Shown: positions 41,684-51,123 of the stretch, in pieces | Numbering within the stretch: the stretch's first letter is position 1 | Layout of the letters: every line of letters starts with the position of its first letter | Source: Pseudomonas sp. Marseille-Q3773 | GTDB lineage: Bacteria; Pseudomonadota; Gammaproteobacteria; Pseudomonadales; Pseudomonadaceae | Reading direction: 5' to 3' | NCBI RefSeq assembly: GCF_916618955.1 | Contig: NZ_OU745390.1 | Coordinates: 1,984,001-2,048,000 of the forward strand | DNA length: 64,000 bases | Notes under the pieces: model-generated | Database searches by the model: none | What the model saw: only the letters and a program-made list of their open reading frames with translations | What the model was told of the DNA's origin: nothing | Translations under genes and position numbers: made by a program

Positions 41684-41706
41684 GGGGCCTTCTCGCCCAA
41701 GGCCCC
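41684..41706. terminator. Stem-loop between convergent genes
   Basis: GGGGCCTT (41684-41691) pairs perfectly with AAGGCCCC (41699-41706), located between the stops of the genes at 41675 and 41729. Confidence 0.6.
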
Positions 41707-41728
41707 TGCGCCCAGAGCGGACACCACC

Positions 41729-42253
41729 TCAAGCCAGCTGAATGAACACCGCGTAACCACCCAGCACGATCCAGAACACCAGAAATATCCACGGTGTGCG
41801 CAGCGAAAACAGCAATGACTTGCGGTGCCCCGCCTGCGAGGTTTCGGCCTCGCTGAACAGTGGCGACTCATCATAGGCCAGGCCCATCAACGGCTCGCTG
41901 CGCAGCAGGTGGCTCTGTTTCAGTTGCCAGTGCTCGATGATCTTGTAGGCGGCCCGGATGCCCGGCCAGGCATTGAGAGAACTGAGCACCCCGAGCAAGG
42001 CGAGAAACGGCGGCACGATCAGGGTGAACATCTCGCCCCAACTCTGGTTCAGGTTGCCCATCGACGATACGAAGGCAATGACCAGAAACGACTGGGCCGC
42101 GAGGTAGGCGTCGGTGCGATTGGCAAGGATGCTGGTTTCATACTGGATCTCATGGCGGTAGAAATCCAGCCGCTCCTTTGGCGAGCCGAACATGCGGGCG
42201 TTGTGTTCGTCGATTTCGTGCTCGGGGGTAGCGGGAGTGATGATGCGTGGCAC
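41729..42253 (-). CDS. Uncharacterised membrane protein
   Basis: The 174-residue protein has three hydrophobic segments (YLAAQSFLVIAFVSSMGN; FTLIVPPFLALLGVLSSLNA; IFLVFWIVLGGYAVFIQL) and a charged N-terminus containing FYRHEIQYETSILANRTDAY. It resembles small pseudomonad membrane proteins of unknown role. ATG 42253 is preceded by CAGGAGTCAC. It stands alone, flanked by a convergent stem-loop and a REP-like sequence. Confidence 0.78.
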   Translation of the reverse strand: MPRIITPATPEHEIDEHNARMFGSPKERLDFYRHEIQYETSILANRTDAYLAAQSFLVIAFVSSMGNLNQSWGEMFTLIVPPFLALLGVLSSLNAWPGIRAAYKIIEHWQLKQSHLLRSEPLMGLAYDESPLFSEAETSQAGHRKSLLFSLRTPWIFLVFWIVLGGYAVFIQLA

Positions 42254-42307
42254 AGTGACTCCTGGTAGGTGAGAGTGACGTGGACTGCACAGGGTTCATT
42301 GATCGGC

Positions 42308-42366
42308 TAAGGCACGTGTGGGGGCAGGTTGACCTGCGAACACCGGCGCAGCCGGTGCCATGCAGC
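42308..42366. repeat. REP-like sequence
   Basis: Contains CACCGGCGCAGCCGGTGCC, a hairpin-forming element, next to GTTGACCTGCGAA. The same CACCGGCNNCGCCGGTG core occurs in the REP pair at 53680-53768. Such elements are common between genes in P. putida. Confidence 0.5.
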
Positions 42367-42402
42367 ACCTCCCCACAACGACCGCACTGCCGCCCCGCCG
42401 TG

Positions 42403-42636
42403 CTATCCCTTGCTGTGTTCAGGTGAAGATGGCCCACTGCCGCGCTTGATGCCGCGTGGCCCGAGCACACCCCAGATGGCCAGGCCGACAACCGGCAGGG
42501 CCAGCAACAACAGTGCCCACATGGCCTTGGTTACGTCGCGCTTGTCGCTACGGAACACGCTGACGATGGCCCACAGGTCGACCAACAGAATGATCGCCGC
42601 CACGGCGATCCAGAAATACGTTACAGGCTCGGTCAT
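42403..42636 (-). CDS. PLDc_N-domain small membrane protein
   Basis: The 77-residue protein has two hydrophobic helices separated by a charged loop: TYFWIAVAAIILLVDLWAIV, then SDKRDVTKAMWALLLLALPV. These are the phospholipase-D N-terminal (PLDc_N) pattern, as found in short stand-alone membrane proteins. GAGAGG precedes the ATG. It probably modulates envelope processes; no direct role is known. Confidence 0.82.
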   Translation of the reverse strand: MTEPVTYFWIAVAAIILLVDLWAIVSVFRSDKRDVTKAMWALLLLALPVVGLAIWGVLGPRGIKRGSGPSSPEHSKG

Positions 42637-42824
42637 GATCGCCTCTCCTCTGGTTAGACCGGCAGCGATGCCATGCTGCGCACCACCACCCTCCTATTAA
42701 GAGGAAGCCACCAGGCCGGGCAAAGTTCAGCAGGCTTTACCCCGCGTTGATGGGCGGCTCACCTGCACTGAACCAACCGTGCAGCAAACACGTCCACCAC
42801 AAAACAACGCACGAGTGACCTGCC

Positions 42825-43328
42825 ATGGCGACCGACCCCGTACTCGAGGCCATCGATTACCTGAAAACCCACAAGCTGGTGCTGACCACTGCAGAATCCT
42901 GCACCGCCGGCGCCATGGTTGCGCTGCTGGCGGCAGTGCCCGGCACCGGTGAGGTGCTGGAAAGCGGCTACGTGGTATACGCGCCCAGCGCCAAGAAACG
43001 CCTGCTCGGCGTCAACCCACAGACCATCGAACGCTACGGCCTGACCAGCGAAGCAGTGGCCTGGGAGATGGCACTGGGCGCCCTGAAAGACAGCGATGCC
43101 ACGGTGGCCATCGCCTGCACCGGTGTCGCCGGGCCAGAGCCGCAGGACGCCATCGCCCCTGGCACCCTGTGTTTCGCCTGGGCATTCACCGGTGAACCGC
43201 TGGCCGTGTTCACGCGTACCCAGCGCTTTTTTGGCGAGCGGGCAGATGTCATGCGCCAGGGTGCGCTGTATGGCTTGTCGCACCTGGCCCATTACCACCA
43301 GCGCTGGTTGCGCGGCGAGCGCGCCTGA
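42825..43328 (+). CDS. CinA-family nicotinamide-nucleotide amidase-like protein
   Basis: The 167-residue stand-alone CinA C-terminal domain has the catalytic Ser in LTTAESCTAGAMVALLAAVP, a mid-domain GLTSEAVAWEMALGALKDS, and ACTGVAGPEPQDAIAPGTL in the substrate loop. Such PncC-type enzymes deamidate nicotinamide mononucleotide. The loop replaces the common GPxGG, so this paralogue may be divergent. It is followed after 11 nt by a membrane protein gene and then DUF421. Confidence 0.87.
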   Translation: MATDPVLEAIDYLKTHKLVLTTAESCTAGAMVALLAAVPGTGEVLESGYVVYAPSAKKRLLGVNPQTIERYGLTSEAVAWEMALGALKDSDATVAIACTGVAGPEPQDAIAPGTLCFAWAFTGEPLAVFTRTQRFFGERADVMRQGALYGLSHLAHYHQRWLRGERA

Positions 43329-43339
43329 GGGCAACGTAC

Positions 43340-43846
43340 ATGAGCGACGACGAGCTGGTTTCAAGGCATCACCCGGTCGAGGAAGACATGCGCATGCAGC
43401 AGCGCGTGTGGCGCTTCGAACGGGTGGGCTGGTACGTGCTGGTTGTGATCGTGCTGCTGGCCCTGGCCGGGCTGTTTGGCAACGGCCCGCTGAGTGACGC
43501 CCAGGTGGTCAGTGACGATGGTCGCGTGCAGGTCGAATATCAGCGGCTCAGCCGCAGCGGCACCACCGACAACCTGCGCATCATGGTACGCGGAAAGCCA
43601 GGGGAGCCGGTGGTGGTGGTGCTCGGCGGCAGCCTGCTGCGCGAAGCCAGCATCGAAACCATGCAGCCCGAGCCGCAAGTGTCACGATCCCATGGCCAGT
43701 CGCTGCAGCTGCAGCTTGGCACCAGCGAAGACGGCGTCGCGACCCTGTACCTGACCTTGCGCAGCGAACATGTCGGCAGGCTCGAAGGTGTGGTCAGGGC
43801 CGGGCCGAGCAGCGCCGTGCATTTCGCCACCTTCCTCTACCCCTAG
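43340..43846 (+). CDS. Uncharacterised single-pass membrane protein
   Basis: The 168-residue protein has one N-terminal helix (GWYVLVVIVLLALAGLFGNG, residues about 30-50) and an extracytoplasmic beta-rich domain (RVQVEYQRLSRSGTTDNLRI, VATLYLTLRSEHVGRLEGVV). It sits between CinA-like and DUF421 genes on the same strand with gaps of 11 and 12 nt, so the three form one operon. DUF421 proteins elsewhere are often paired with such a partner; the function is unknown. Confidence 0.8.
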   Translation: MSDDELVSRHHPVEEDMRMQQRVWRFERVGWYVLVVIVLLALAGLFGNGPLSDAQVVSDDGRVQVEYQRLSRSGTTDNLRIMVRGKPGEPVVVVLGGSLLREASIETMQPEPQVSRSHGQSLQLQLGTSEDGVATLYLTLRSEHVGRLEGVVRAGPSSAVHFATFLYP

Positions 43847-43858
43847 GAGCTCGACGAC

Positions 43859-44302
43859 ATGGATTCGATCCTGCGCGCCGCCGCCATGTACATCGCCCTG
43901 ATGTTGCTGTTTCGCGTGGCCGGCAGGCGCTCGCTGGCCGACCTCACCACCTTCGACTTCGTCCTCCTGCTGATCATCGGCGAAGCGACCCAGCAGGCAT
44001 TGCTCGGCGAGGACTTCTCCTTCATCAATGCCGTGCTGGTGATCGCCACGCTGATCGTGCTGGATGTCGGCCTGTCATTGGCCAAGCTCAATTCCCGGCG
44101 CCTGGCACGTCTGCTCGATGGCCATGCGACCCTGGTGGTGGAACAGGGGCGCTTCCTCCATCAGCGCATGCGCCGGGCACGGCTGACCGAAGACGACATC
44201 CTCGAGTCGGCCCGCGACAGCCAGGGCCTCGAACGCGTCGAGCAGATCAAGTTCGCGATCGTCGAACGCAACGGCAAGATCTCGATCATTGCGCAGGAGT
44301 GA
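43859..44302 (+). CDS. DUF421 (YetF-like) membrane protein
   Basis: The 147-residue protein has three N-terminal hydrophobic segments including ALMLLFRVAGRRSLADLTTF and FDFVLLLIIGEATQQALLGE, then a soluble beta-hairpin domain with RRARLTEDDILESARDSQGL and VEQIKFAIVERNGKISII. This is the DUF421 layout. Its last 17 bases overlap the convergent M42 peptidase gene. It is the end of the CinA-like operon. Confidence 0.9.
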   Translation: MDSILRAAAMYIALMLLFRVAGRRSLADLTTFDFVLLLIIGEATQQALLGEDFSFINAVLVIATLIVLDVGLSLAKLNSRRLARLLDGHATLVVEQGRFLHQRMRRARLTEDDILESARDSQGLERVEQIKFAIVERNGKISIIAQE

Positions 44303-45356
44303 CCGCGCCATCCGGTTGCAGCACATACTCCAGCAGACTGGCGGCACAGGCGCCGATGCCCTCCCGCAGTACCATCTCGAAACCGTGGGTGTTCTCGGTC
44401 GGGATGGCGATGCAGCCGGCGCGGGCATCGGTCCCGGTGCTGAGCACTGCGCTCGCGTCCGAGGCGAAATCCACCAGCAGGGCCGGCTGCGGCGTGTACC
44501 CTGCCCTGCGCGTGGCGGCCATCAGCGCCTGCACCACGCTGCGGCTGTAGTAGCCTTTCTGGTCGCCGGTATTGATGATCGGGTCGGCTGACAGGCGGGT
44601 GCCGTATTCATCCAGCACCGGCCCGACCTCCACCGCAATGGTCGTGTCGCCCGGCAGCCTGGAGGCGGCATACATGGCGCCGGCGTTGGACTCTTCTTCA
44701 TGGGTGGTCAGCACGAACCAGACATCCTGGCGCAGCTCGCTGCGCCGCTGTTGCAGCAGGTGCGCGCAATGAATTACCGCCGCCAGGGGTGCGCGGTCAT
44801 CGAGAAAATGCGCGGCAATGCAGTCCTCGACCTGGTACGGCTGGCGCCAATGCTGGCTCAGCACTACTCGCGTGCCCGGACGCACACCGGCCTGCTCGAG
44901 CGCCTGTGGGGTCATACGGGTGACCACGTAGACATCCTTCCATTGCACGGCGCCGGACAACACGTCACGTCCGCTCCCCGACTGCCCACTGTTGTGCATC
45001 GAACCATAGGACAGCACACCGGGAAGCAGCTTGTGATCGGCCATGATGTCGACCGGGCACACGCCGAAACTGATGGGCTGCGCGCCACCAAGCGCCAGCA
45101 CCTCGAGGTTGCCGTCCGGCCTGACCTTCTTGACGATCATGGCGATTTCATCGAGGTGGGCCATGACCCGTATCGCCGCTGCAGGGTCGGCAGGGACCGC
45201 CGAGCGGATGACACCGATAACGTTGCCGGCGCTGTCGTCATGCACCTCCTCGCAACAGGCGGCCAGCGCTTGCCGGGCTACGGCCCGGACCTCATCTTCC
45301 TGGCCGCCGGGGCCACGGGCCAGCAACAAGGCATTGAGTAACGGCAGAATCTCCAC
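44286..45356 (-). CDS. M42-family metallo-aminopeptidase
   Basis: The 356-residue peptidase has a di-metal centre visible as MAHLDEIAMIV (His, Asp), FLDDRAPLAAV (bridging Asp), TTHEEESNAG (Glu pair), VEVGPV and the final His in IPTENTHGFEM. Relatives in Pseudomonas belong to the osmoprotectant N-acetylglutaminylglutamine amide system or are glutamyl/leucyl aminopeptidases. The synthesis genes of that osmolyte are not adjacent. A GTG start (45356) has GAGAGGAAGG upstream. Confidence 0.87.
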   Translation of the reverse strand: MEILPLLNALLLARGPGGQEDEVRAVARQALAACCEEVHDDSAGNVIGVIRSAVPADPAAAIRVMAHLDEIAMIVKKVRPDGNLEVLALGGAQPISFGVCPVDIMADHKLLPGVLSYGSMHNSGQSGSGRDVLSGAVQWKDVYVVTRMTPQALEQAGVRPGTRVVLSQHWRQPYQVEDCIAAHFLDDRAPLAAVIHCAHLLQQRRSELRQDVWFVLTTHEEESNAGAMYAASRLPGDTTIAVEVGPVLDEYGTRLSADPIINTGDQKGYYSRSVVQALMAATRRAGYTPQPALLVDFASDASAVLSTGTDARAGCIAIPTENTHGFEMVLREGIGACAASLLEYVLQPDGAVTPAQ

Positions 45357-45425
45357 AAACCTTCCTCTCCGATCAAGGGCCGCAGCTGCGGCCCTGATTT
45401 ACCACGCAATGGCCAGCAAAGCACT

Positions 45426-45722
45426 TCACGCCCCGCCGGAAGACCCGCTCGAGAACTTCTTCACATCGATGGGCGGTGCGACGAACTCAGGCCCCTGGCC
45501 CGACGCTCGCCAACGCACATTGGCCAACCCGTAACGCTCGGCCATCGGCCGGCTGACCTTCTTGATCTTGTGCTGGCCGAACCTGGGGATGATCCCCACG
45601 CCGGCATCGCAACTTGCCCAGTGCCAGGCTTCGGCATTGTCCATGCGTTCCTGACGGATGATGAACGTCCGAAATTCCCCATGAAGCTCGTACTCGATCA
45701 CAAACAACTGCTGTCCTGCCAT
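45426..45722 (-). CDS. Small uncharacterised Pseudomonas protein (possibly DUF6555)
   Basis: The 98-residue protein begins MAGQQLFVIEYELHGEFRTF, then RMDNAEAWHWASCDAGVGII, a pattern of a short pseudomonad-specific family that I believe is DUF6555. The C-terminus is Ser/Gly-rich. GGAGAG precedes the ATG. There are no catalytic motifs or membrane segments. Confidence 0.72.
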   Translation of the reverse strand: MAGQQLFVIEYELHGEFRTFIIRQERMDNAEAWHWASCDAGVGIIPRFGQHKIKKVSRPMAERYGLANVRWRASGQGPEFVAPPIDVKKFSSGSSGGA

Positions 45723-45915
45723 TGGGCTCTCCTCCGTTGATTCAGGCTAATTGAGCCCGCGAATGACAAAAAGATTCATTTATTCTGACTCGCTGGTCAT
45801 CGCCCCCCGTGCCGCTGCGCCACGGTGCGTTGATCAACCGCTTTGAACCTTGCGCCCAGCGCTTCACTCCATCGAAGGCAACCGTGATTTTTTTCCGAGC
45901 CCGAAGAGGTGATTC

Positions 45916-46380
45916 ATGAACGCAATCGATCTGCTGGTCCAGGACCATGAGCTGGTGAAGAAGCTGCTGGAGGAGCTGTCCTCCACCACCGAGCGTGCGG
46001 TGAAAAAACGCAGCGAGCTGCTCGAACGCATCAAGCAGGAGGTGACCATCCATACTGCCCTCGAAGAGGAAATCCTCTACCCGGCGATCAAGCAGGCCGG
46101 TGGCAAGGAAGAGGCGAAGATGTACTACGAGGCCAAGGAAGAGCACCGTGCCGTCGACTCCCTGGTGCTGCCGGACCTGCTGCAGACCGACACCGGCACC
46201 CTCGAGTTCGCCGGCCGGGTCAAGGTCATGAAAGAGCTGCTGGAGCACCATATCGAAGAAGAGGAAAGCGAGCTGTTCCCGACCGCGCGCAAGCTGCTGG
46301 GCAACCAGGCGCTGGAAGAGATGGGCCAGGCCATGCAAGCCCAGAAGAAACTGCTCAAGGGCGAGCAGAAGGCCGCCTGA
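45916..46380 (+). CDS. Hemerythrin-domain protein
   Basis: The 154-residue four-helix bundle has diiron ligands in DLLVQDHELVKKLLEEL, HTALEEEILYPAIK, EEHRAVDSLV and LEHHIEEEESELFPTARKLL. Bacterial stand-alone hemerythrins bind O2, NO or iron and protect Fe-S proteins or sense oxygen. AAGAGG precedes ATG 45916. Genes for Mn-catalase, DUF892 and quinol oxidase in the same island fit an oxidative-stress or oxygen-handling role. Confidence 0.92.
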   Translation: MNAIDLLVQDHELVKKLLEELSSTTERAVKKRSELLERIKQEVTIHTALEEEILYPAIKQAGGKEEAKMYYEAKEEHRAVDSLVLPDLLQTDTGTLEFAGRVKVMKELLEHHIEEEESELFPTARKLLGNQALEEMGQAMQAQKKLLKGEQKAA

Positions 46381-46386
46381 TAACGG

Positions 46387-46412
46387 CCTGCGCGCCCCGC
46401 CGGGCGCGCAGG
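46387..46412 (+). terminator. GC-rich stem-loop after the hemerythrin gene
   Basis: CCTGCGCGCCC (46387-46397) pairs perfectly with GGGCGCGCAGG (46402-46412) across CGCC, 7 nt after the stop codon. No T-run follows. Confidence 0.55.
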
Positions 46413-46431
46413 CGCGCCGTGGAAGCGTGTG

Positions 46432-46677
46432 ATGGAATACTGGATCGACTTGTTGCAATGGCCCGCCATGGCCCTGACTGTGCTGGCCGCCTGGTGCATT
46501 GGCTCGCGCCGCCCTGGCCGGCGCAAGCTGGGTTTCTGCTGTTTCATGGCCAGCAACGTGCTGTGGGCGATCTGGGGCTGGCAAGTCCAGGCCTGGGCCC
46601 TGATCATGCTGCAGGTTTGCCTGTGCGCGATGAACCTGCGTGGCTGGAAAAAGAACACTGTCATGGAAGCGGGCTGA
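46432..46677 (+). CDS. Small membrane protein
   Basis: The 81-residue protein has three short hydrophobic stretches: DLLQWPAMALTVLAAWCIGS, FCCFMASNVLWAIWGWQVQA and ALIMLQVCLCAMNLRGW. The pattern resembles small SWEET- or PnuC-like membrane proteins seen in amino-acid or stress clusters, but it is too short to assign. ATG 46432 lies after GGAAGCGTGTG. Confidence 0.7.
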   Translation: MEYWIDLLQWPAMALTVLAAWCIGSRRPGRRKLGFCCFMASNVLWAIWGWQVQAWALIMLQVCLCAMNLRGWKKNTVMEAG

Positions 46678-46695
46678 GCGCCCGCTTCGTCTGGC

Positions 46696-47409
46696 TCAGC
46701 GCAGGTAGCGCTGCATCCTCAAGGCGTCCCCCACTGCAGCACCGGAGGCCGTGTTGTCGAAGATGCACCAGGTCGGCACGCCAGCGGCGCGGCTGCGCTG
46801 CAACTGCTCGGCCAGGCGTCGAAGACAGGCATCGGCGTAGGCGCTGTGATAGATGCGCGGTTCGCCATGCAGGCGCCAGTAGACCAGGCCGGGCCAGCCG
46901 CCTGGCTGGGCATCGGTGTCGAAGCGCGACGGGCTGGCTGCCACCTGGGCGATCTGCAGGTCGGACAGCATCGTGTGTGCGGCCCGCCAGCTGACGTGCC
47001 TGGGTTCCAACGCCACCGGCCCGGTATAGCGGGCACGCAAGTCGGCAAAGAATGGCCAGGCGGTTTCACGGGCGTAATCCAGCGAAGGGGGCAATTGCAC
47101 CAGCAGGCAGCCCAGGTGCTCGCCCAACTGGCCGCACTGGGCAAGGAACGTTTCCAACGCTGGCATGGCCCCGCGCAGGCGCAGCTCGTGGGTGATGTGC
47201 TTCGGCAGCTTCACGGCAAAGCGGAAATCCGCCGTAACCGACGCTGCCCAGCGGGCATAGGTTTCGGGCCGATGCGGCCGGTAGAACGAACTGTTGATCT
47301 CGACCGCGTTCAAGCCCGTGGCGTAGCGCTGCAGGTGGCTGCCGGGCGCTGGAAACGCATCGGCGTACTGGCGAGGCAGGCTCCAACCTGCGCAACCCAG
47401 ATGAATCAT
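46696..47409 (-). CDS. DUF72 (YecE-like) protein
   Basis: The 237-residue TIM-barrel-like protein has MIHLGCAGWSLPRQYADAFP at the N-terminus, then GLNAVEINSSFYRPHRPETY, FRFAVKLPKHITHELRL and YWRLHGEPRIYHSAYAD, all typical of DUF72. The activity is unknown; the structure suggests a metal-dependent barrel enzyme. It is convergent with the small membrane gene at 46432. Confidence 0.9.
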   Translation of the reverse strand: MIHLGCAGWSLPRQYADAFPAPGSHLQRYATGLNAVEINSSFYRPHRPETYARWAASVTADFRFAVKLPKHITHELRLRGAMPALETFLAQCGQLGEHLGCLLVQLPPSLDYARETAWPFFADLRARYTGPVALEPRHVSWRAAHTMLSDLQIAQVAASPSRFDTDAQPGGWPGLVYWRLHGEPRIYHSAYADACLRRLAEQLQRSRAAGVPTWCIFDNTASGAAVGDALRMQRYLR

Positions 47410-47555
47410 TACCTACCACTCCCTGATCGTTCCCCGGTGCGGGCTTCCTCAATGGAACACCCCTGAGGCGCGACGTTCCATTGGCGACATCCAGTTGAAC
47501 AGCTGACGAACCAGGGCGACCTAAGCCAGGTAACCAACCTGCAAGGAGATACGCC

Positions 47556-47699
47556 ATGATCGACCCCAACCACCCCGACCCGTATGTCGACGATGTGCCG
47601 CACAATCCCGGCGAGCCTGTTCCCAAGCCTGAACCTGAACAGGAAGCCCCCGACTGGCCGGAAGGCCAGGTGCCACCCGAGGAACAGTCCGACGGTTGA
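47556..47699 (+). CDS. Small acidic proline-rich protein
   Basis: A 47-residue frame begins MIDPNHPDPYVDDVPHNPGE and ends PPEEQSDG. AAGGAG lies 9 nt before the ATG. It is proline-rich, acidic and certainly disordered. The gene is short, but the ribosome site and clean composition support it. It is convergent with the gene at 47703. Confidence 0.7.
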   Translation: MIDPNHPDPYVDDVPHNPGEPVPKPEPEQEAPDWPEGQVPPEEQSDG

Positions 47700-47702
47700 G
47701 TT

Positions 47703-47999
47703 TCAGCCGCCAAATGACTCGACACTGGACGCCCGGCCCTCGGCCGCCATTCGCCGGGCGCGCCCCACCCCCCATACCAGCGCCCGGCTCATGGTTTCGC
47801 CGGGTCGCCGGGCATAGGCCCGTTCGTACAAGGCCGTGCCATCGGCCAGATATACCCCAATGAACAGCTGGGTTGCCCCGGTGCGTGACAGGCGCGTCTG
47901 CACCTCCAGGCTGGTGCCGTCGTCGAGGGTTTCCTCGTGGACCTGATGGTGCAGGATCGGATCGCACCAGTTGCGATACGTCTCGCCTCTCTTTTTCAT
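47703..47999 (-). CDS. Small uncharacterised protein
   Basis: The 98-residue protein begins MKKRGETYRNWCDPILHHQV and continues TSLEVQTRLSRTGATQLFIG, then RPGETMSRALVWGVGRARRM. There are no membrane segments. ATG 47999 is the first start with the conserved-looking basic N-terminus. Upstream in-frame sequence lacks a ribosome site. The family is not recognised. Confidence 0.65.
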   Translation of the reverse strand: MKKRGETYRNWCDPILHHQVHEETLDDGTSLEVQTRLSRTGATQLFIGVYLADGTALYERAYARRPGETMSRALVWGVGRARRMAAEGRASSVESFGG

Positions 48000-48217
48000 G
48001 GGGCAGCCCTCGTTGATGTTGTCCTCCGTAGATCGTCGGGTTGAACCGCCCGCTGCAAAACAATCCGAACCATCGGACAGCCGGCCAGGTTGAACGCGCG
48101 ACGGCCACTGCACCGCCACTCGTCGCCAATGCGCAGATTCCATACAACCTTCCCCCGCCTGCCCTTCTTCTAACTCAACAAGCCTGAACATTCGGTAACA
48201 CAATACGGGACTAGAAC

Positions 48218-49141
48218 ATGGCAAAGGCATATACGGAAGCCGCCAGGCTGCTCGGCCTGCTGGTGCTGGGGGGCATCGCGCTGCAGTTGTCCGGGTGCGA
48301 CATGGTGCTGTTCAACCCCAAGGGCCAGGTCGGCCTGGAGCAGCGCAACCTGATCATTCTCGCCACGCTGTTGATGCTGATCGTGGTGCTGCCGGTGATG
48401 GTCATGGCGCTGGTGTTCTCGGTGCATTACCGGGCCTCCAACCTCAAAGCGCGGTACACACCGGAGTGGAGCCACTCGCGGGCCATCGAGCTGGTGGTCT
48501 GGGGCGTGCCGCTGGTCATCATCATCGTCCTCGGCATCGTCACCTGGCGCTCCACCCATGCGCTGGACCCCTACCGCCCGCTGCAATCCGACGCCCGCCC
48601 GATCAAGGTGCAGGTGATTGCCACCGACTGGAAGTGGCTGTTCGTCTACCCTGAGCTGGGCATTGCCTCGGTCAACGAGCTGGCCATGCCGGTGGACACG
48701 CCAGTGGACTTCCGGGTGACTTCGGACGGTGCCATCACCTCGTTCTTCATCCCCGCCCTGGGCGGGCAGATCTACGCCATGGCCGGCATGCAGACGCAGC
48801 TGCACCTGATCGCCAACCATGCCGGCAGCTATACCGGCATCGCCGCCAACTACAACGGCCCGGGCTTCTCCGACATGCACTTCAAGGCCCTTGCCCTCGA
48901 CCCGGCCGGGTTCGACGCCTGGGTGGCCAAGGTCCGTGGTTCACAGCGGCGCCTCGACCAGGCCAGCTACACGCAGCTGGCCAAACCCAGTGTCGCGCAC
49001 CCGGTGGAGCACTACGCCGTAGTCGACGCAGGCCTGTTCCAGTCACTGATCGACAAGTACCAGGGTGTCAAGCGCTCGCGCGAGGTCGAACGGCGCCTGA
49101 GCGACCCACAAGCTGATGCAGCGCAACCCGGCAAGGAGTAA
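48218..49141 (+). CDS. cyoA: Cytochrome bo3 ubiquinol oxidase subunit II
   Basis: The 307-residue lipoprotein has the signal and lipobox [11 protein letters not shown], two membrane helices ([40 protein letters not shown]) and a periplasmic cupredoxin-like domain ([20 protein letters not shown]). The CuA-binding Cys and His residues of cytochrome c oxidases are absent, as in quinol oxidases. It is the first gene of cyoABCD. Confidence 0.95.
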   Translation: MAKAYTEAARLLGLLVLGGIALQLSGCDMVLFNPKGQVGLEQRNLIILATLLMLIVVLPVMVMALVFSVHYRASNLKARYTPEWSHSRAIELVVWGVPLVIIIVLGIVTWRSTHALDPYRPLQSDARPIKVQVIATDWKWLFVYPELGIASVNELAMPVDTPVDFRVTSDGAITSFFIPALGGQIYAMAGMQTQLHLIANHAGSYTGIAANYNGPGFSDMHFKALALDPAGFDAWVAKVRGSQRRLDQASYTQLAKPSVAHPVEHYAVVDAGLFQSLIDKYQGVKRSREVERRLSDPQADAAQPGKE

Positions 49142-49146
49142 CGCAC

Positions 49147-51120
49147 ATGTTCGGAAAACTGACCTGGGATGCCATCCCCTTCGGCGAGCCCATCATCATG
49201 TACACGCTGGCGGTGGTCGGGCTGATCGGCATCGGCGGCATCGGCGCGATCAGCTACAAGCGCAAGTGGACGTACCTGTGGCAGGAATGGTTCACCTCGG
49301 TCGACCACAAGCGCATCGGCGTGATGTACATCGTGGTCGCCCTGGTGATGCTGCTGCGCGGCTTCGCCGACGCGCTGATGATGCGCACCCAGCAGGCCAT
49401 GGCTGCCGACGGCTCGCCAGGCTACCTGCCACCGGAGCACTACGACCAGATCTTCACCGCCCACGGGGTGATCATGATCTTCTTCATGGCCATGCCGTTC
49501 GTGGTCGGCCTGATGAACATCGTGGTGCCGTTGCAGATCGGCGCCCGCGACGTGGCCTATCCGTTCCTCAACGCGGTCAGCTTCTGGCTGTTCGTTGCCG
49601 GTGCCCTGCTGGTCAACATTTCCCTCGGCATCGGCGAGTTCGCCCGTACCGGCTGGGTCGCCTACCCGCCATTGTCCGGCATCGGCTACAGTCCGGGCGT
49701 CGGCGTGGACTACTACATCTGGTCATTGCAGATATCCGGCATCGGCACCTTGCTCACGGGCCTGAACTTCTTCGTCACCATCCTCAAGATGCGCACCACC
49801 GGCATGACCCTGTTCCGCATGCCGGTGTTCACCTGGACCGTGCTGTGCACCTCGATCCTGATCCTGGCGGCCTTCCCCATCCTCACCGCGACGTTGTTCA
49901 TGCTCACCCTGGACCGCTACCTGGGCATGCACTTCTTCACCAACGAACTGGGCGGCAACCCGATGATGTACATCAACCTCATCTGGGCCTGGGGCCACCC
50001 GGAGGTGTACATCCTGATCCTGCCGGCCTTCGGCATCTTCTCGGAAGTGGCGTCGACCTTTTCCCGCAAGCGCCTGTTCGGCTACTACTCGCTGGTATGG
50101 GCGACCATCGTCATCACCGTGCTGTCGTTCATCGTCTGGGTGCACCACTTCTTCACCATGGGCGCCGGGCCCAATGTCAACGCGTTCTTCGGCATCATGA
50201 CCATGATCATCGCCGTGCCGACCGGGGTGAAGATCTTCACCTGGCTGTTCACCATGTACCGCGGGCGGGTGCGCTTCGAAACGCCGATGTTGTGGACCGT
50301 GGGTTTCATCGTCACCTTCAGCATCGGCGGCATGACCGGCGTACTGCTCGCCGTGCCGGGTGCCGACTTCCTGCTGCACAACAGCCTGTTCCTGATCGCG
50401 CACTTCCACAACGTGATCATTGGCGGCGCGGTGTTCGGCTACCTGTGCGGCCTCACCTACTGGTTCCCCAAGGCCTTCGGCTTCAAGCTCTACGACCCGC
50501 TGGGCCGCGCTGCGTTCTGGTGCTGGCTGGTCGGCTTCTACTGCGCCTTCATGCCGTCCTACTTCCTTGGCTTCATGGGCATGACCCGGCGCCTGAACCA
50601 CTTCGACGTACCGGAGTGGCGGCCCTTGCTGCTGCTGGAGATGCTCGGCGTGCTGATCATCCTGTGCGGTGTGGCCTGCCAGGTCATGCAACTGGTGGTA
50701 AGTATCCGCAAGCGCCACGAAAACCGCGACCACACCGGCGACCCGTGGGACGGCCGGACCCTGGAATGGGCCACCGCCTCGCCGCCGCCGTTCTACAACT
50801 TCGCCGAGCAGCCCGTGGTACATGGTATCGACGCCTACTGGGGGATGAAGGAAAAAGGCGTGAAGACCCTGGTGGAGGCGGATTTCCGCAAGATCCACAT
50901 GCCTTGCAACACCAGCCTCGGCGTGGTGCTGGGGGCACTCTCCACGGTGCTGGGCTTTGCCCTGGTCTGGCACATCTGGTGGCTGGTCATCGCCAGCCTG
51001 CTGGCCACCGTGGCGACGCTGGTGGTGCGCAGCTATGACCAGCACACCGAGTACTACGTGTCGGCCGAAGAAGTCGAGCGCGTGGAAACCGAACGGCGTC
51101 AACTGCTGGCGGAGGCCTGA
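49147..51120 (+). CDS. cyoB: Cytochrome bo3 ubiquinol oxidase subunit I
   Basis: The 657-residue heme-copper oxidase catalytic subunit colinear with E. coli CyoB. H106 in [16 protein letters not shown] is a low-spin heme ligand. [15 protein letters not shown] holds the Cu-B His and cross-linked Tyr, [11 protein letters not shown] the two Cu-B His, and [12 protein letters not shown] the heme ligands. It reduces O2 to water and pumps protons. It starts 6 nt after cyoA. Confidence 0.96.
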   Translation: MFGKLTWDAIPFGEPIIMYTLAVVGLIGIGGIGAISYKRKWTYLWQEWFTSVDHKRIGVMYIVVALVMLLRGFADALMMRTQQAMAADGSPGYLPPEHYDQIFTAHGVIMIFFMAMPFVVGLMNIVVPLQIGARDVAYPFLNAVSFWLFVAGALLVNISLGIGEFARTGWVAYPPLSGIGYSPGVGVDYYIWSLQISGIGTLLTGLNFFVTILKMRTTGMTLFRMPVFTWTVLCTSILILAAFPILTATLFMLTLDRYLGMHFFTNELGGNPMMYINLIWAWGHPEVYILILPAFGIFSEVASTFSRKRLFGYYSLVWATIVITVLSFIVWVHHFFTMGAGPNVNAFFGIMTMIIAVPTGVKIFTWLFTMYRGRVRFETPMLWTVGFIVTFSIGGMTGVLLAVPGADFLLHNSLFLIAHFHNVIIGGAVFGYLCGLTYWFPKAFGFKLYDPLGRAAFWCWLVGFYCAFMPSYFLGFMGMTRRLNHFDVPEWRPLLLLEMLGVLIILCGVACQVMQLVVSIRKRHENRDHTGDPWDGRTLEWATASPPPFYNFAEQPVVHGIDAYWGMKEKGVKTLVEADFRKIHMPCNTSLGVVLGALSTVLGFALVWHIWWLVIASLLATVATLVVRSYDQHTEYYVSAEEVERVETERRQLLAEA

Positions 51121-51123
51121 GTC

